Assembly: GCA_022778545.1 (NCBI GenBank)
Contig: JALFDW010000026.1
Location: 1-53,214 of the forward strand
Source: a bacterium
GTDB taxonomy: Bacteria > Bacillota > Clostridia > Christensenellales > CAG-138
Direction of reading: 5' to 3'
DNA length: 53,214 nucleotides
Made by a program: the position numbers and the translations under genes. The notes under the pieces were generated by a model. The model was not told the DNA's origin. It did no database searches and worked only from the letters and a program-made list of their open reading frames with translations. Of the stretch, positions 38,448-47,847 are shown piece by piece. How positions within the stretch are numbered: position 1 is the first letter of the stretch; each line of letters starts with the position of its first letter.

Positions 38448-41400
38448 ATGATTCCTGCAATGAAGCAGAATTTTATGCAAGAGGCCGACAAATATATAAA
38501 AACGCACCAGCGCAAAAGAAAGTGGCACCGTGTGGTCACCTGCCTTGCTGCGGTGGTGGTTTTCTGCACGGTCTACGCGCTGATCCTGCCTGCGATTACG
38601 ATGGAACAGGAGGGGCAGTGCGAGATCCCGGAGCATACCCATGACATATCCTGCTATGTGCAGGTGACCTCCATCCCGCAGAGGGTTCTGACATGCTCAA
38701 AAGAGACGCTGAACATCCATGAACATACGGATGAATGCTATGATGAGAACGGCGAGCCGGTCTGCGGCTATGCCGACTTTGTCGTGCATGTGCATGACGC
38801 TTCCTGCTACGATGAAAACGGGGATCTTTGGTGCCCGTTGCCGCAGATCCGGACGCATACGCATGATGAGCGCTGCTTCCCGGCGGAGACCGGCACCGCT
38901 GCTGAGCATGTTCACACGGAGGAATGCTTCACGCTCACGCGCGGTGCGCTGATCTGCACGGAAGCGGCGGGCGGCGGGCATACCCATGGCGAGAGTTGCT
39001 ATACGGAGACCACTTCCTTAGTATGCACGATCCCGGAAAGCGATGCGCATCAGCATGGGGAAGGTTGCTATGAGACGGCGCGGGAGCTGACCTGCACGCT
39101 GCCGGAAACGCAGGGGCATGAGCATGCAGACAGCTGCTATGCCTGGGATAAAATGCTGACCTGCGGGCAGGATGCCGAGCCTGCGGATGGAGAAACTCCC
39201 GCCGAACCGGAGCCGATCTGCGGAAAAAAAGAGATCATCCTCCATGAACATACGGAAGAGTGCTTTGACCATAACGGCACCCTGATCTGCGGAAAGACTC
39301 AGGTGCTTGAGCATGCCCACAACGCGGACTGCTTCACGACCATCGAGGAACCCGTTGATACCGAAACTTTAACGTGCGAGCTTCCCGAGAGCGAAGAGCA
39401 CCAGCACAGCGCCCTTTGCTACGGCACCTGGGTGCTGACCTGCACGCAGGAAGAACACACCCACACCCCCATCTGCTATGCAGACCCGACGGCGGATCTT
39501 GAGACTGCCGAAGTGTGGGAAAAAACCATCGCCAACGCGAAGCTGACCGGCGAATGGCGGCAGGATGTGCTTGCCATCGCTGAGACGCAGCTTGGCTATA
39601 CGGAAAGCACGAAAAACTTCATCATCGATGAAGAGGACGGAACGACGCAGAAAGGCTACACGAGATACGGCGCGTGGTATGGTTCGCCATACAGCGACTG
39701 GTGTGCCATGTATGTTTCCTTCTGCCTCCGTCATGCGGGCGTGCCGGAGGAAAAATACCCCATAAGCGCCGGCTGTGTAAGCTGGATCGAGACGCTCTCA
39801 CAGGAGCCGTACAACCTGTATCGCCCCGCCCGTTTCGTGAATGCGGACGGAGGCGAGGAAACCTATGTCCCCACGGTGGGCGACCTGATCTTCTTCAGCT
39901 ATGATCAGAACGGCATTTCGGATCATGTGGGCATCGTGGCGGAGCTGATCCCGGCGACGGAGAGCACGCCTGCCCAGATCAAGACCATCGAGGGCAACAC
40001 CTCCAACCGGGTGCGCTATGAGACTTATGAGCTGGAAAGCCCTGTGATCCTCGGCTATGGCCTGCTGCCGGAGCAGAACTTCTTCTGCGGCATGCAGGGG
40101 CATGCCCATGGGCCGGAGTGTGAGGACAGCGAGGGGCAGCTCATCTGCGGCCTCGCGGAGCATATCCACACGGAGGCCTGCGAAATCCCGCAGGAAGAGC
40201 CAGTTACGCTGCAGTTCACCGGGCCGGATTACACGGTTGAGGTGCGCTACAGCGCTGCGGCGCTGCCCGAGGGCGTGGCGCTTCTCGTGGAGGAGATCCC
40301 CGCGGATTCCGAGGAATATCAGCATTATTACGCGCAGTCCGTTGCTGCCATGGGAGTGGCGGAATCGGAGGAGATGGTCATCTTTGCCCGCTTCTTTGAC
40401 ATACAGTTCCAACTGGACGGGCAGAAGATCGAGCCTGCTGCCCCGGTATCGGTGACGATCACTTATGCCGAGCAGGTGGAGACCGGTGAAGATGTCAACT
40501 GCCAGGCCATTCACTTCACCGAGGAAGGGCCGGAGCTGCTCACGGTGGAGACGGCCAACCCGGATGAGGACACCACGAGCTTCACCCACACGCAGGACGG
40601 CTTCTCCGTGGTGGGCGACATGGTGACGGCATCAAACACCTACAATGCCGCAGACAATGGCCCCGATGCCCTGCCTGTTGATTATTTTGTGTGCATCGAC
40701 GGTGCATGGACCTGTGTCGGTTCGACCCGCACCGGTTGGTACGGCAACTATACGGCTGCCGGTTGGGACGATTACAACCGGGACTATATCACCGTTGAGC
40801 AGGCGGTATCGATTCTGGGGCCCTACGGCTTTACCGGAAATGAAGAGAACCCCTCTTTGGTTACCGCCTACCAGCAGAAATCCGGCAATACCAGTATCTA
40901 CTGCGATACGAATACCGTTACGGTTCCCGAGGGGGCGGAAAATGGAACAAAAATCCTTCCCCTTTCCAGAAACAACGACCACGCCGGCTACAATCTTTAC
41001 TATCTGCCCGGGAACGCGGCTCAGATCGGGGGCGTTTCCTCCCCGGAGAGTCTGGACAAAACCGCGAACGGCTTCTACACCGTCAAGGTGTATGACGCTC
41101 AAGGGAAGCTGCTCACCTCCGAGATTATAAAAACAGGCGGCAGCTTTACCTATGACGCTGCTGAAACCGGTGTGACCAATTGGCTTGTGGCTTACGGCGA
41201 TGGGCACACGAAGGCGATTTCCGTCACCGGCGATTCTCTCGCGCTGGAAAACATCACCTCCACGGTCACCCTTTCCCCGGCCCGAGGTGACGTGAACAGC
41301 CACAGTGTCACCTTCAAGGTTCTGGTGGACGGCCAGTGGAAGACGGTCGGCTCTTTGCCGTACTATTATTCCGGCAGTGTCAATGGTTTCCAGAGAGCCT

Positions 41401-44345
41401 ACATCACCTCGGACATGGCCGCGCAGTTCTTCGGCAGCTATGGCTATGAGGCAACGGAAGAACCCGGGAAACAGTTTGGCTACAGCTATAACGATATCTA
41501 TACGATCTTCTACGCAAACGGCAGCACCAAAACCAATTTCTGCATGGATGTTAACCAAGGCGAGCTGCAAGAGGCGCAAGTAGTACAGCTGTATACAAGC
41601 AACAACTCGGATGCACAGGTGTTCCGGGTTTGGGATGCCGGGGATGGATATTCCTTTATTACGCCCATCGGCAACAGCGCGCTCCATGTGAATGTCTATG
41701 GCTATACAACGGGAGACCCCTCATCCACGCAGTTGAAACTCTCCAGCGCGGTCAATGAGAACTCCCAATGGATGGTAGATACCGGCTCTGACGGCAGAAC
41801 GACCTTCTGGTCGGCAATTGCCCCCACCGATCAGGTCATTGATTTGAACAATGCGAACATGGCCAATGGAGGCACGCTGCAGGTATGGCATTCCACCGGC
41901 GGCGCCCGGTATTGGTACATGGTGCAGCAGTACCGGGTCTCCAACGACACGGTTTCCGCTCAAAACGCTGACGGCACATGGAACATTGGCCTGACGGCGG
42001 AATCGAACGGCGACATCGTCTGCTATTACATGCCCGGGGAAACGGCTCATGTTTATACCAACGTGACGGAAAGCGCTTTGACGAGTACGAGCTTCTGGGA
42101 TGTCACGGTGCGCGACGATGAGCGCCTCGTTTATTCCGAGGGCGAACTCAGCATGATGGTGCAGACCGTGGCCAACGGCGGCGAAGCCACCGTTACCGTC
42201 CTGAACGCGGACGGCGTGCTTTGGTCCTGCCGGGGTGTGAACGGTCAGCCTGTTGAGGTGGAATCCACGCAGGCCGAGGGTTATACCACCTTTGTAATCA
42301 AAAACATCACCCAGCCCGTTGAGGTCGTGGCTACCCGTGCCAACCCGTCGTTCACGGTGCAGTATTACGGCAACATTGTGCGGTATGCCAACTCGGGCAA
42401 CAATCCGCTGACGGTCATCGATACCTCTGGCAAGGCTTTGCCCACAAACGGAGGCAGCATGGCCACGCGAAGCCTGTACCTTGAAGGGATCCGCCAGAAA
42501 ACGAACCAGAATGCCGGCGTTGCTACGGAGCTTTATCGCGTTGCGACCACCACGGAGCTGACGAAGATGTATACGGATGGAGAATTCCAGTATCAATCCT
42601 CCCCGGGGCTTTCGTATTTCAACAAGCTCAAGGACAACGAAAGCTATGCGCTGAAGGAGATCTGGGTGCTGAAGCCGGGCAAAGACGCGGCCAGCACGAA
42701 CCGGGATGACTGGGAGATCTACCCCTATACGGAGGACACGGCCTTCACCAATGAGGCCGGGCAGGCCGTGGGGAATACGATCCTCATCAGCGAGGGCACG
42801 GTGATCCGCCTTGTGTCCGATACCAGCACCGGCAGCTACCACAACGGCACCACCTTCTATGACTATAACATCTCCAGCGGCCAGAATGCGGACGGCCGTT
42901 GGCGCACCGGCATCACCGGCATCAACAGCGAGAGCAATTACGGCACCAGCGGGAACAGGCAGCGCAGTTGGAATTCTAACTCTGATATTTTCGCTTTCGG
43001 CAATGCAAACTGCGGCACAGGCATGTCCGGCTACTGGTTTGACGGAGGTCCGCTGAACAAGTGGAACGGTACAAACAAAAACTATACAGGCAGGAATACC
43101 GACTATGGTGGGGCGACCTTTAACCTTGCAAGCAGCCTGAACAGCGACGGCACCATCCGCTATAACGAATGGATCGTGGCGCCAAAGCTCTTCAACGATG
43201 GCGATGCCACCGGCAAGCAGACCTATACCGGCAGCTCCCTGACCTTTGACCGGGTGGGCGATACCTATACCCTGAGCGCGGCGACTTTGAAGAATTCCAA
43301 CGGGCAAAGCAACACGCTGAGCGGCCTGCAGTATTTCTTCAATCCCTCGCCGACTTCTGGAACGACCCATACGCATATTTTCACAAACAACTTCTGGCCT
43401 ATGGATCAGGCGGCCGGGAGGACGGATGCGCTGTGGGGTACTTATGGCAATCCGGGCAGCTTCCAGGGCTATGCTGAAACCAACGATCATAACTGGGCTG
43501 ATCTTGCTGCGAATTTCCCGGTGAGCGATGACGGCCGTGCCCACAACTGGTTCTTCGGCATGAATTTTGCCATCAGCTTTAACCTGACGGCGGATTACGA
43601 AGGGCCGCTGGAATATTACTTCTTCGGCGACGATGACCTTTGGGTGTTCCTGGATGGGAAGCTCGTCTGTGACATCGGCGGCGTCCACAGCTCCATCGGC
43701 GAATACGTCAACCTGCGGGATTACCTGCCCGTGGGCTCCTCCGGGCAGCACACGCTGAGCTTCTTCTACACGGAGCGCGGCGCTTCCGGCTCCACCTGCT
43801 GGATGAGCTTCACGCTGCCTTCCGTCTCCAGCGCCACCACCGGCCGGGAGACCGGAAGCCTGCAGATCGCAAAGTCCGTTTCTGGTACCAGCGACGCGGA
43901 CTTCAGCGGCGAAGAATATCAGTTCAAGGTGGAACTGCTGACGGGCGAGAACGGCTCCCCGCTGAACCAGACCTTCAGCTACAGCCGCAGCGACGGCACC
44001 TACGGCACCATCAAGAGCGGCGGAACGATCACGATGCATCAGAATGATGTTGTCACCATCAGCGGTATCCCCGCGGGGACGTATTACCGGGTGACGGAGC
44101 TTTCTACGCAGGGCTACCATGTTGCCGTAAACGGGAACGAGGGCTACATCGTTTCCGGAACGATAGAAACGGGCGCAATTAAGCCGGCATCCTTTGTGAA
44201 CACGCCCTATTATGAGCTGCCCTCCACGGGTGGCGCCGGCACGGGATCGTATATTACAGGAGGGCTGCTGCTGACGGCAGCGGCAAGCGTGCTCCTGTTG
44301 TATAACCACAAAAAACGCAGGAAGGAGGATCCCGCATCTTCCTGA
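38448..44345 (+). CDS. Giant pilus tip adhesin with HxHxxxC repeats, CHAP, lectin and fibro-slime domains
   Basis: A 1965-residue LPxTG surface protein. Order: basic N-terminus and signal/membrane segment (about residues 29-50); a Cys/His-rich region (60-350) with twelve HxHxxxC motifs, each usually followed by a Cys 8-15 residues on; a CHAP-like domain (357-538, catalytic Cys in SDWCAMYVSFC and DHVGIV); two more HxHxxxC motifs (548-580); beta domains; two related modules (IDGAWTCVG and VDGQWKTVG, about 738 and 960); a ricin-type lectin region (1042-1166, QVIDLNNANMANGGTLQVW); a fibro-slime domain (1641-1795, YYFFGDDDLWVFLDGK); a SpaA/Cna_B domain (1801-1918); and LPSTG (44217-44231) with membrane helix and charged tail. 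The start at 38448 is three bases after AAGG; the ATG at 38460 is an alternative. It lies downstream of lepB. Confidence 0.88.
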   Translation: MIPAMKQNFMQEADKYIKTHQRKRKWHRVVTCLAAVVVFCTVYALILPAITMEQEGQCEIPEHTHDISCYVQVTSIPQRVLTCSKETLNIHEHTDECYDENGEPVCGYADFVVHVHDASCYDENGDLWCPLPQIRTHTHDERCFPAETGTAAEHVHTEECFTLTRGALICTEAAGGGHTHGESCYTETTSLVCTIPESDAHQHGEGCYETARELTCTLPETQGHEHADSCYAWDKMLTCGQDAEPADGETPAEPEPICGKKEIILHEHTEECFDHNGTLICGKTQVLEHAHNADCFTTIEEPVDTETLTCELPESEEHQHSALCYGTWVLTCTQEEHTHTPICYADPTADLETAEVWEKTIANAKLTGEWRQDVLAIAETQLGYTESTKNFIIDEEDGTTQKGYTRYGAWYGSPYSDWCAMYVSFCLRHAGVPEEKYPISAGCVSWIETLSQEPYNLYRPARFVNADGGEETYVPTVGDLIFFSYDQNGISDHVGIVAELIPATESTPAQIKTIEGNTSNRVRYETYELESPVILGYGLLPEQNFFCGMQGHAHGPECEDSEGQLICGLAEHIHTEACEIPQEEPVTLQFTGPDYTVEVRYSAAALPEGVALLVEEIPADSEEYQHYYAQSVAAMGVAESEEMVIFARFFDIQFQLDGQKIEPAAPVSVTITYAEQVETGEDVNCQAIHFTEEGPELLTVETANPDEDTTSFTHTQDGFSVVGDMVTASNTYNAADNGPDALPVDYFVCIDGAWTCVGSTRTGWYGNYTAAGWDDYNRDYITVEQAVSILGPYGFTGNEENPSLVTAYQQKSGNTSIYCDTNTVTVPEGAENGTKILPLSRNNDHAGYNLYYLPGNAAQIGGVSSPESLDKTANGFYTVKVYDAQGKLLTSEIIKTGGSFTYDAAETGVTNWLVAYGDGHTKAISVTGDSLALENITSTVTLSPARGDVNSHSVTFKVLVDGQWKTVGSLPYYYSGSVNGFQRAYITSDMAAQFFGSYGYEATEEPGKQFGYSYNDIYTIFYANGSTKTNFCMDVNQGELQEAQVVQLYTSNNSDAQVFRVWDAGDGYSFITPIGNSALHVNVYGYTTGDPSSTQLKLSSAVNENSQWMVDTGSDGRTTFWSAIAPTDQVIDLNNANMANGGTLQVWHSTGGARYWYMVQQYRVSNDTVSAQNADGTWNIGLTAESNGDIVCYYMPGETAHVYTNVTESALTSTSFWDVTVRDDERLVYSEGELSMMVQTVANGGEATVTVLNADGVLWSCRGVNGQPVEVESTQAEGYTTFVIKNITQPVEVVATRANPSFTVQYYGNIVRYANSGNNPLTVIDTSGKALPTNGGSMATRSLYLEGIRQKTNQNAGVATELYRVATTTELTKMYTDGEFQYQSSPGLSYFNKLKDNESYALKEIWVLKPGKDAASTNRDDWEIYPYTEDTAFTNEAGQAVGNTILISEGTVIRLVSDTSTGSYHNGTTFYDYNISSGQNADGRWRTGITGINSESNYGTSGNRQRSWNSNSDIFAFGNANCGTGMSGYWFDGGPLNKWNGTNKNYTGRNTDYGGATFNLASSLNSDGTIRYNEWIVAPKLFNDGDATGKQTYTGSSLTFDRVGDTYTLSAATLKNSNGQSNTLSGLQYFFNPSPTSGTTHTHIFTNNFWPMDQAAGRTDALWGTYGNPGSFQGYAETNDHNWADLAANFPVSDDGRAHNWFFGMNFAISFNLTADYEGPLEYYFFGDDDLWVFLDGKLVCDIGGVHSSIGEYVNLRDYLPVGSSGQHTLSFFYTERGASGSTCWMSFTLPSVSSATTGRETGSLQIAKSVSGTSDADFSGEEYQFKVELLTGENGSPLNQTFSYSRSDGTYGTIKSGGTITMHQNDVVTISGIPAGTYYRVTELSTQGYHVAVNGNEGYIVSGTIETGAIKPASFVNTPYYELPSTGGAGTGSYITGGLLLTAAASVLLLYNHKKRRKEDPASS

Positions 44346-44402
44346 TGCGTTAAAAGTCCCAATTTTTAAAAAATCCACGAACCAAGAAAGGAAACCAAAC
44401 GA

Positions 44403-45938
44403 ATGAAACTCACGAAGAAACTCGCCGGCATCCTGCTGGCACTGGCCATGGTGCTGGGTCTTGCTGCGACCGCGTTGGCGACGCAGGAGGGCACCCTGAC
44501 CGGCGGCTCCATCACCATCAACGATGCCGTTCCCGGTCAGGTTTACAAAGCATATCAGATCCTGTATCTGGAGAGCTACAATGCAGATGCCAATGCCTAT
44601 GCCTACAAGGCCAACAGCGCATGGGAACCTTGGCTCAAAACTCAGACCGCCTATCTTTCCTTTGACGCTCAGGGTTATGTGACTTGGGTTAAGGATGCTG
44701 ACGCTGCCGCTTTTGCGAAGCTGGCGCAGGCTCAGGCTGCTAAAATGACTGCCGATGCTACCGCGACTGCGCCCGCCGCGGCCGAAGGTGCAACTTATTC
44801 CACCGTCAAGTTTGAAAACCTGAAGCTGGGCTATTATCTTGTCGACACTACCCTGGGTACGCTGTGCTCTCTGGACACCACCAATCCTGATGTGGTGATG
44901 GAAGAAAAGAACGAAGTACCCACCAACGTCAAGACCGTTGAGGAAGATTCTAAGGTTGGCAAAGAGGGTGTAGACGCTTGGGGTAGTGCCAACGATGCCG
45001 ACATCGGCCAAGTTGTGAACTTCAAGTCCACCATCACCGCGCAGCCCGGCGCCGAGAACTATGTGTTCCATGATAAGATGAGCGAGGGCCTGACGCTGGA
45101 TAAGGCTTCCATCAAGGTGAACAACGTTGCTGTGACGGATGCACAGGGAAATGATGTAGCCGGTGATAACTATACGGTTTCCTATCCTTCTGGCGAAGGC
45201 ACTGATGGCTGCACGTTTGAGATTGCCTTCGCGCAGAGCTATCTCGATACGATCACTCAGGCTACCACGATTACCATCACCTATTCCGCTACGCTGAATG
45301 AAAACGCTGTGATCGCCGGTGAGGGCAACCCCAACGAGAGCAAGCTGAGCTACGGTGTAGCTGACAGCACCACTGGCGAGCCGAGCGGCACCAATCCGCC
45401 CAGCGGCACCACTCCGCCCAGCGAGACCAAGACCTATACCTGGGATGTGGATGTGTTCAAGTACACCATGGACGGCGAGACCGAAAAGGCTCTGGCCGGT
45501 GCGACCTTCACCCTGAGCAAGAACTCTGACGGCTCCAACCCCATCGCGCTTGTCTCCGAGGGCAACAATGTGTATCGTGTGGCCAAGACCGGCGAGACCG
45601 GCACTGTGACTGAGATCACCACGGATGCTACCGGCAAGTTCACCATCAAGGGTCTGGATGCCGATACTTACTACCTGACCGAGACTGCGGCTCCTGCCGG
45701 CTACAACAAGCTCGCTGACCCTGTCACCATCGTCATCGGTGAAAACGGCGTGGTCAATGGCACAACCGAAGCGCCGCAGGGCGTAAATGAAGTCAAGGTT
45801 CTGAACCAGTCCGGCACCGAGCTGCCCTCCACCGGCGGCATCGGCACGACCATCTTCTACATCGTCGGCGGCGTGCTCGTGGTCGGCGCGGTCGTCCTGC
45901 TCGTCACCAAGAAGCGCATGAACAACGTGGAGCGCTAA
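44403..45938 (+). CDS. Major pilin, LPxTG anchored (SpaH/EbpB type)
   Basis: A 511-residue pilin backbone. Signal peptide (residues 1-27, ending ALAT) is followed by an N-terminal domain (KAYQILYLESYN is typical), an isopeptide-type central domain (about 175-320) and a Cna_B domain with the E-box DTYYLTETAAPAGYNKL (about 425-440). The sorting signal is LPSTGG (45822 on), with a membrane helix and KKRMNN tail. A pilin-motif lysine lies around EVPTNVKTV, which differs from the usual VYPKN. It is expected to be polymerised by the class C sortase downstream. AGGAAA is 14 bases before the ATG. Codons favour T-ending triplets more than its neighbours, perhaps reflecting high expression or separate descent. 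Confidence 0.92.
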   Translation: MKLTKKLAGILLALAMVLGLAATALATQEGTLTGGSITINDAVPGQVYKAYQILYLESYNADANAYAYKANSAWEPWLKTQTAYLSFDAQGYVTWVKDADAAAFAKLAQAQAAKMTADATATAPAAAEGATYSTVKFENLKLGYYLVDTTLGTLCSLDTTNPDVVMEEKNEVPTNVKTVEEDSKVGKEGVDAWGSANDADIGQVVNFKSTITAQPGAENYVFHDKMSEGLTLDKASIKVNNVAVTDAQGNDVAGDNYTVSYPSGEGTDGCTFEIAFAQSYLDTITQATTITITYSATLNENAVIAGEGNPNESKLSYGVADSTTGEPSGTNPPSGTTPPSETKTYTWDVDVFKYTMDGETEKALAGATFTLSKNSDGSNPIALVSEGNNVYRVAKTGETGTVTEITTDATGKFTIKGLDADTYYLTETAAPAGYNKLADPVTIVIGENGVVNGTTEAPQGVNEVKVLNQSGTELPSTGGIGTTIFYIVGGVLVVGAVVLLVTKKRMNNVER

Positions 45939-45977
45939 GCTCTTCCGCTGACTGAAACCCTGTAAATTGCCGCATGC

Positions 45978-46002
45978 GGCCGGGGGAGAGGCTCTCCCGG
46001 CC
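45978..46002 (+). other. Strong hairpin between major pilin and sortase genes
   Basis: GGCCGG, two bulged G, GAGAG pairs with CTCTCCCGGCC around one or a few bases; no T-run follows. It sits 39 bp after the pilin stop and 25 bp before the sortase start. It may slow or process the transcript so that the backbone pilin mRNA is more abundant than the sortase mRNA. Confidence 0.7.
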
Positions 46003-46025
46003 CACAGCGGCAGGGAGAGCCCTGC

Positions 46026-46883
46026 ATGAAGAAGAAAAAAGGCAATTCCATAACGTTCATCCTGATTTTGGTCTTGCTTGCAGGATTGTCCCTGCTGCTG
46101 TATCCTTCCGTCAGCGATTACTGGAACTCTTTCCATCAGACGCAGGCCATCGCCAGCTATGCCGAGAATGTGGCAACGCTGGATCAGGCGCGGTATGACG
46201 CGCTGTGGGAAGAAGCAAAGGCGTACAACGCCTCCCTCCTGGGGCGGAGCAATGCCTATCTCCTCAGCGAAGCGCAGCGGGCGCAATATGATGAGCTGCT
46301 TGACGTTTCCGGGCTTGGCGTGATGGGATACATTGAGATTCCGAGCATCGGCTGCTCTTTGCCCGTTTATCACGGCACGGAGGAATCCGTCCTCCAGATC
46401 GCCGTGGGCCACTTGGATTGGACGAGCCTGCCCGTGGGCGGCGCAAGCACTCACTGCGTTTTGTCCGGGCACCGGGGGCTCCCCAGCGCAAAGCTGTTCA
46501 CCAATCTGGATAAGCTTGTGGAAGGGGACGTGTTCATGCTCCGCGTGCTGGATGAGGTGCTGACCTACGAGGTGGATCAGATCCTGATCGTGGAACCGCA
46601 GGAGGTCGCAGCGCTGCAGATCGTGGAGGGGAAGGACTACTGCACATTGGTGACCTGCACGCCCTATGGCGTGAATACGCACCGCCTGCTGGTGCGTGGG
46701 CACCGGATCGAGAACATTGAAGAAGCGAAGGCTGTGCGCATCACGGCGGATGCAATACAGATCGAGCCGCTGCTCGTGGCGCCCATCGTGGCGATCCCGA
46801 TGCTGCTTTTGCTTTTGATCCTGTTGCTGCTGCCCAAGCAGCCCAACAAAGAACATGGAGGTGACGCCGATGAAGAGGCTTAA
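46026..46883 (+). CDS. Class C (pilus-assembly) sortase
   Basis: A 285-residue transpeptidase with an N-terminal membrane segment (about residues 9-28) and a second C-terminal hydrophobic segment (about 250-272), the two-helix layout of class C enzymes. Catalytic His is in HCVLSGHRGLPSAKLF, Cys in TLVTCTPYGVNTHRLLVRG, and Arg follows in the same stretch. The lid region before MGYIEIPSIG lacks the usual DP(F/W) motif. It polymerises pilin subunits through the LPxTG motif. GGGAGAG lies seven bases before the ATG. Its end overlaps the minor pilin gene. Confidence 0.9.
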   Translation: MKKKKGNSITFILILVLLAGLSLLLYPSVSDYWNSFHQTQAIASYAENVATLDQARYDALWEEAKAYNASLLGRSNAYLLSEAQRAQYDELLDVSGLGVMGYIEIPSIGCSLPVYHGTEESVLQIAVGHLDWTSLPVGGASTHCVLSGHRGLPSAKLFTNLDKLVEGDVFMLRVLDEVLTYEVDQILIVEPQEVAALQIVEGKDYCTLVTCTPYGVNTHRLLVRGHRIENIEEAKAVRITADAIQIEPLLVAPIVAIPMLLLLLILLLLPKQPNKEHGGDADEEA

Positions 46884-47847
46884 ACGCATCGCTGCCGCGC
46901 TGCTGAGCGTGCTCACAGCCGTGCTGCTCCTGCCCGTGCAGGCATATGCGGCAGGGAGCATTGAATTGAACCGCGACATGAGCCTGACCGTTTCCTATGT
47001 GGACGGCAAGACGTACCTGAGCGGCGCACAGTTTGATATTTACCTTGTGGCCACGGTGGACGAATGCGGCGAACTGACGACGACGGAGACATTCTCCCTG
47101 TTCAACGTGGATATTCGGGGCAAAAACGATGAAGCATGGAACAAGGTGGCTTCCACGCTGGAGGGCTATATCCTGCGGGATAAGATTGCGCCGACGGACA
47201 GCGCAAAAACGGATGCGCAGGGTCTTGCGGTGTTCCCGAGCGCGCAGGAGCGCCTGACGCCGGGCCTTTACCTGGTGAAGGGGCAGCGGCACAAGCAGGA
47301 TGGTACCATCTATGAGGCTGCGACCTTTATGGTGATGGTACCGGGCATTGACATGGAAGCCAACGCCTGGATCTATGATGTGACGGTGAACGCAAAGTTT
47401 ATTTCCTATCCGGCGCCGACCGCCAGCCTGGATACGAGCACCCGCAAGGTGCTGAAGGTCTGGAAGGACAGCGGACATGAACAATCGCGCCCGAAGGAGG
47501 TCGTAGTCCAGCTGATCCGGGACAGCGAGATCGTTGACACCGTGACGCTGAACGCGGCCAACAACTGGCGGTATACCTGGGAAAACCTGCCCGGCGGCCA
47601 CAAGTGGACGGTCGTGGAGAAGGAACAGAAGGGATATACCGTTACCGTAACGCAGGAAGGCATCACCTTTGTGGTGACCAACACATACGGAGGCTCCGGC
47701 AGCCCATCGGGCGGGGGTGGCTCCGGCAAACCGCCGCTGATCCAGACAGGGCAGCTTTGGTGGCCGGTGCCCGTGCTGCTTGCGGGCGGCCTGCTGCTGA
47801 TCGTGCTTGGGCTGATCCGCCGGAGAAACATTGGCGATGAAAAGTAA
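46870..47847 (+). CDS. Minor pilin with LIQTG sorting motif
   Basis: A 325-residue surface protein. The signal peptide (residues 2-28, ending QAYAA) is followed by a SpaA-like N-terminal domain, a Cna_B domain (about 190-280, VLKVWKDSGHEQSRP, the classic first strand, and YTWENLPGGHKWTVVE), a Gly/Ser linker, and a sorting signal LIQTG (47737-47751) in place of LPxTG, followed by a membrane helix and RRRN tail. The deviating motif may be read by the second sortase. The ATG at 46870 has GGAGG seven bases upstream; the ATG at 46855 lies before it and would overlap the site. Confidence 0.88.
   Translation: MKRLKRIAAALLSVLTAVLLLPVQAYAAGSIELNRDMSLTVSYVDGKTYLSGAQFDIYLVATVDECGELTTTETFSLFNVDIRGKNDEAWNKVASTLEGYILRDKIAPTDSAKTDAQGLAVFPSAQERLTPGLYLVKGQRHKQDGTIYEAATFMVMVPGIDMEANAWIYDVTVNAKFISYPAPTASLDTSTRKVLKVWKDSGHEQSRPKEVVVQLIRDSEIVDTVTLNAANNWRYTWENLPGGHKWTVVEKEQKGYTVTVTQEGITFVVTNTYGGSGSPSGGGGSGKPPLIQTGQLWWPVPVLLAGGLLLIVLGLIRRRNIGDEK

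Noticed and set aside
41721-46979. 1752-codon open frame on the minus strand
   Set aside because: It lies antisense to the adhesin, major pilin and sortase genes, has no ribosome binding site or domain, and is rich in His, Arg and Val as expected of the reverse of GC-biased coding DNA.
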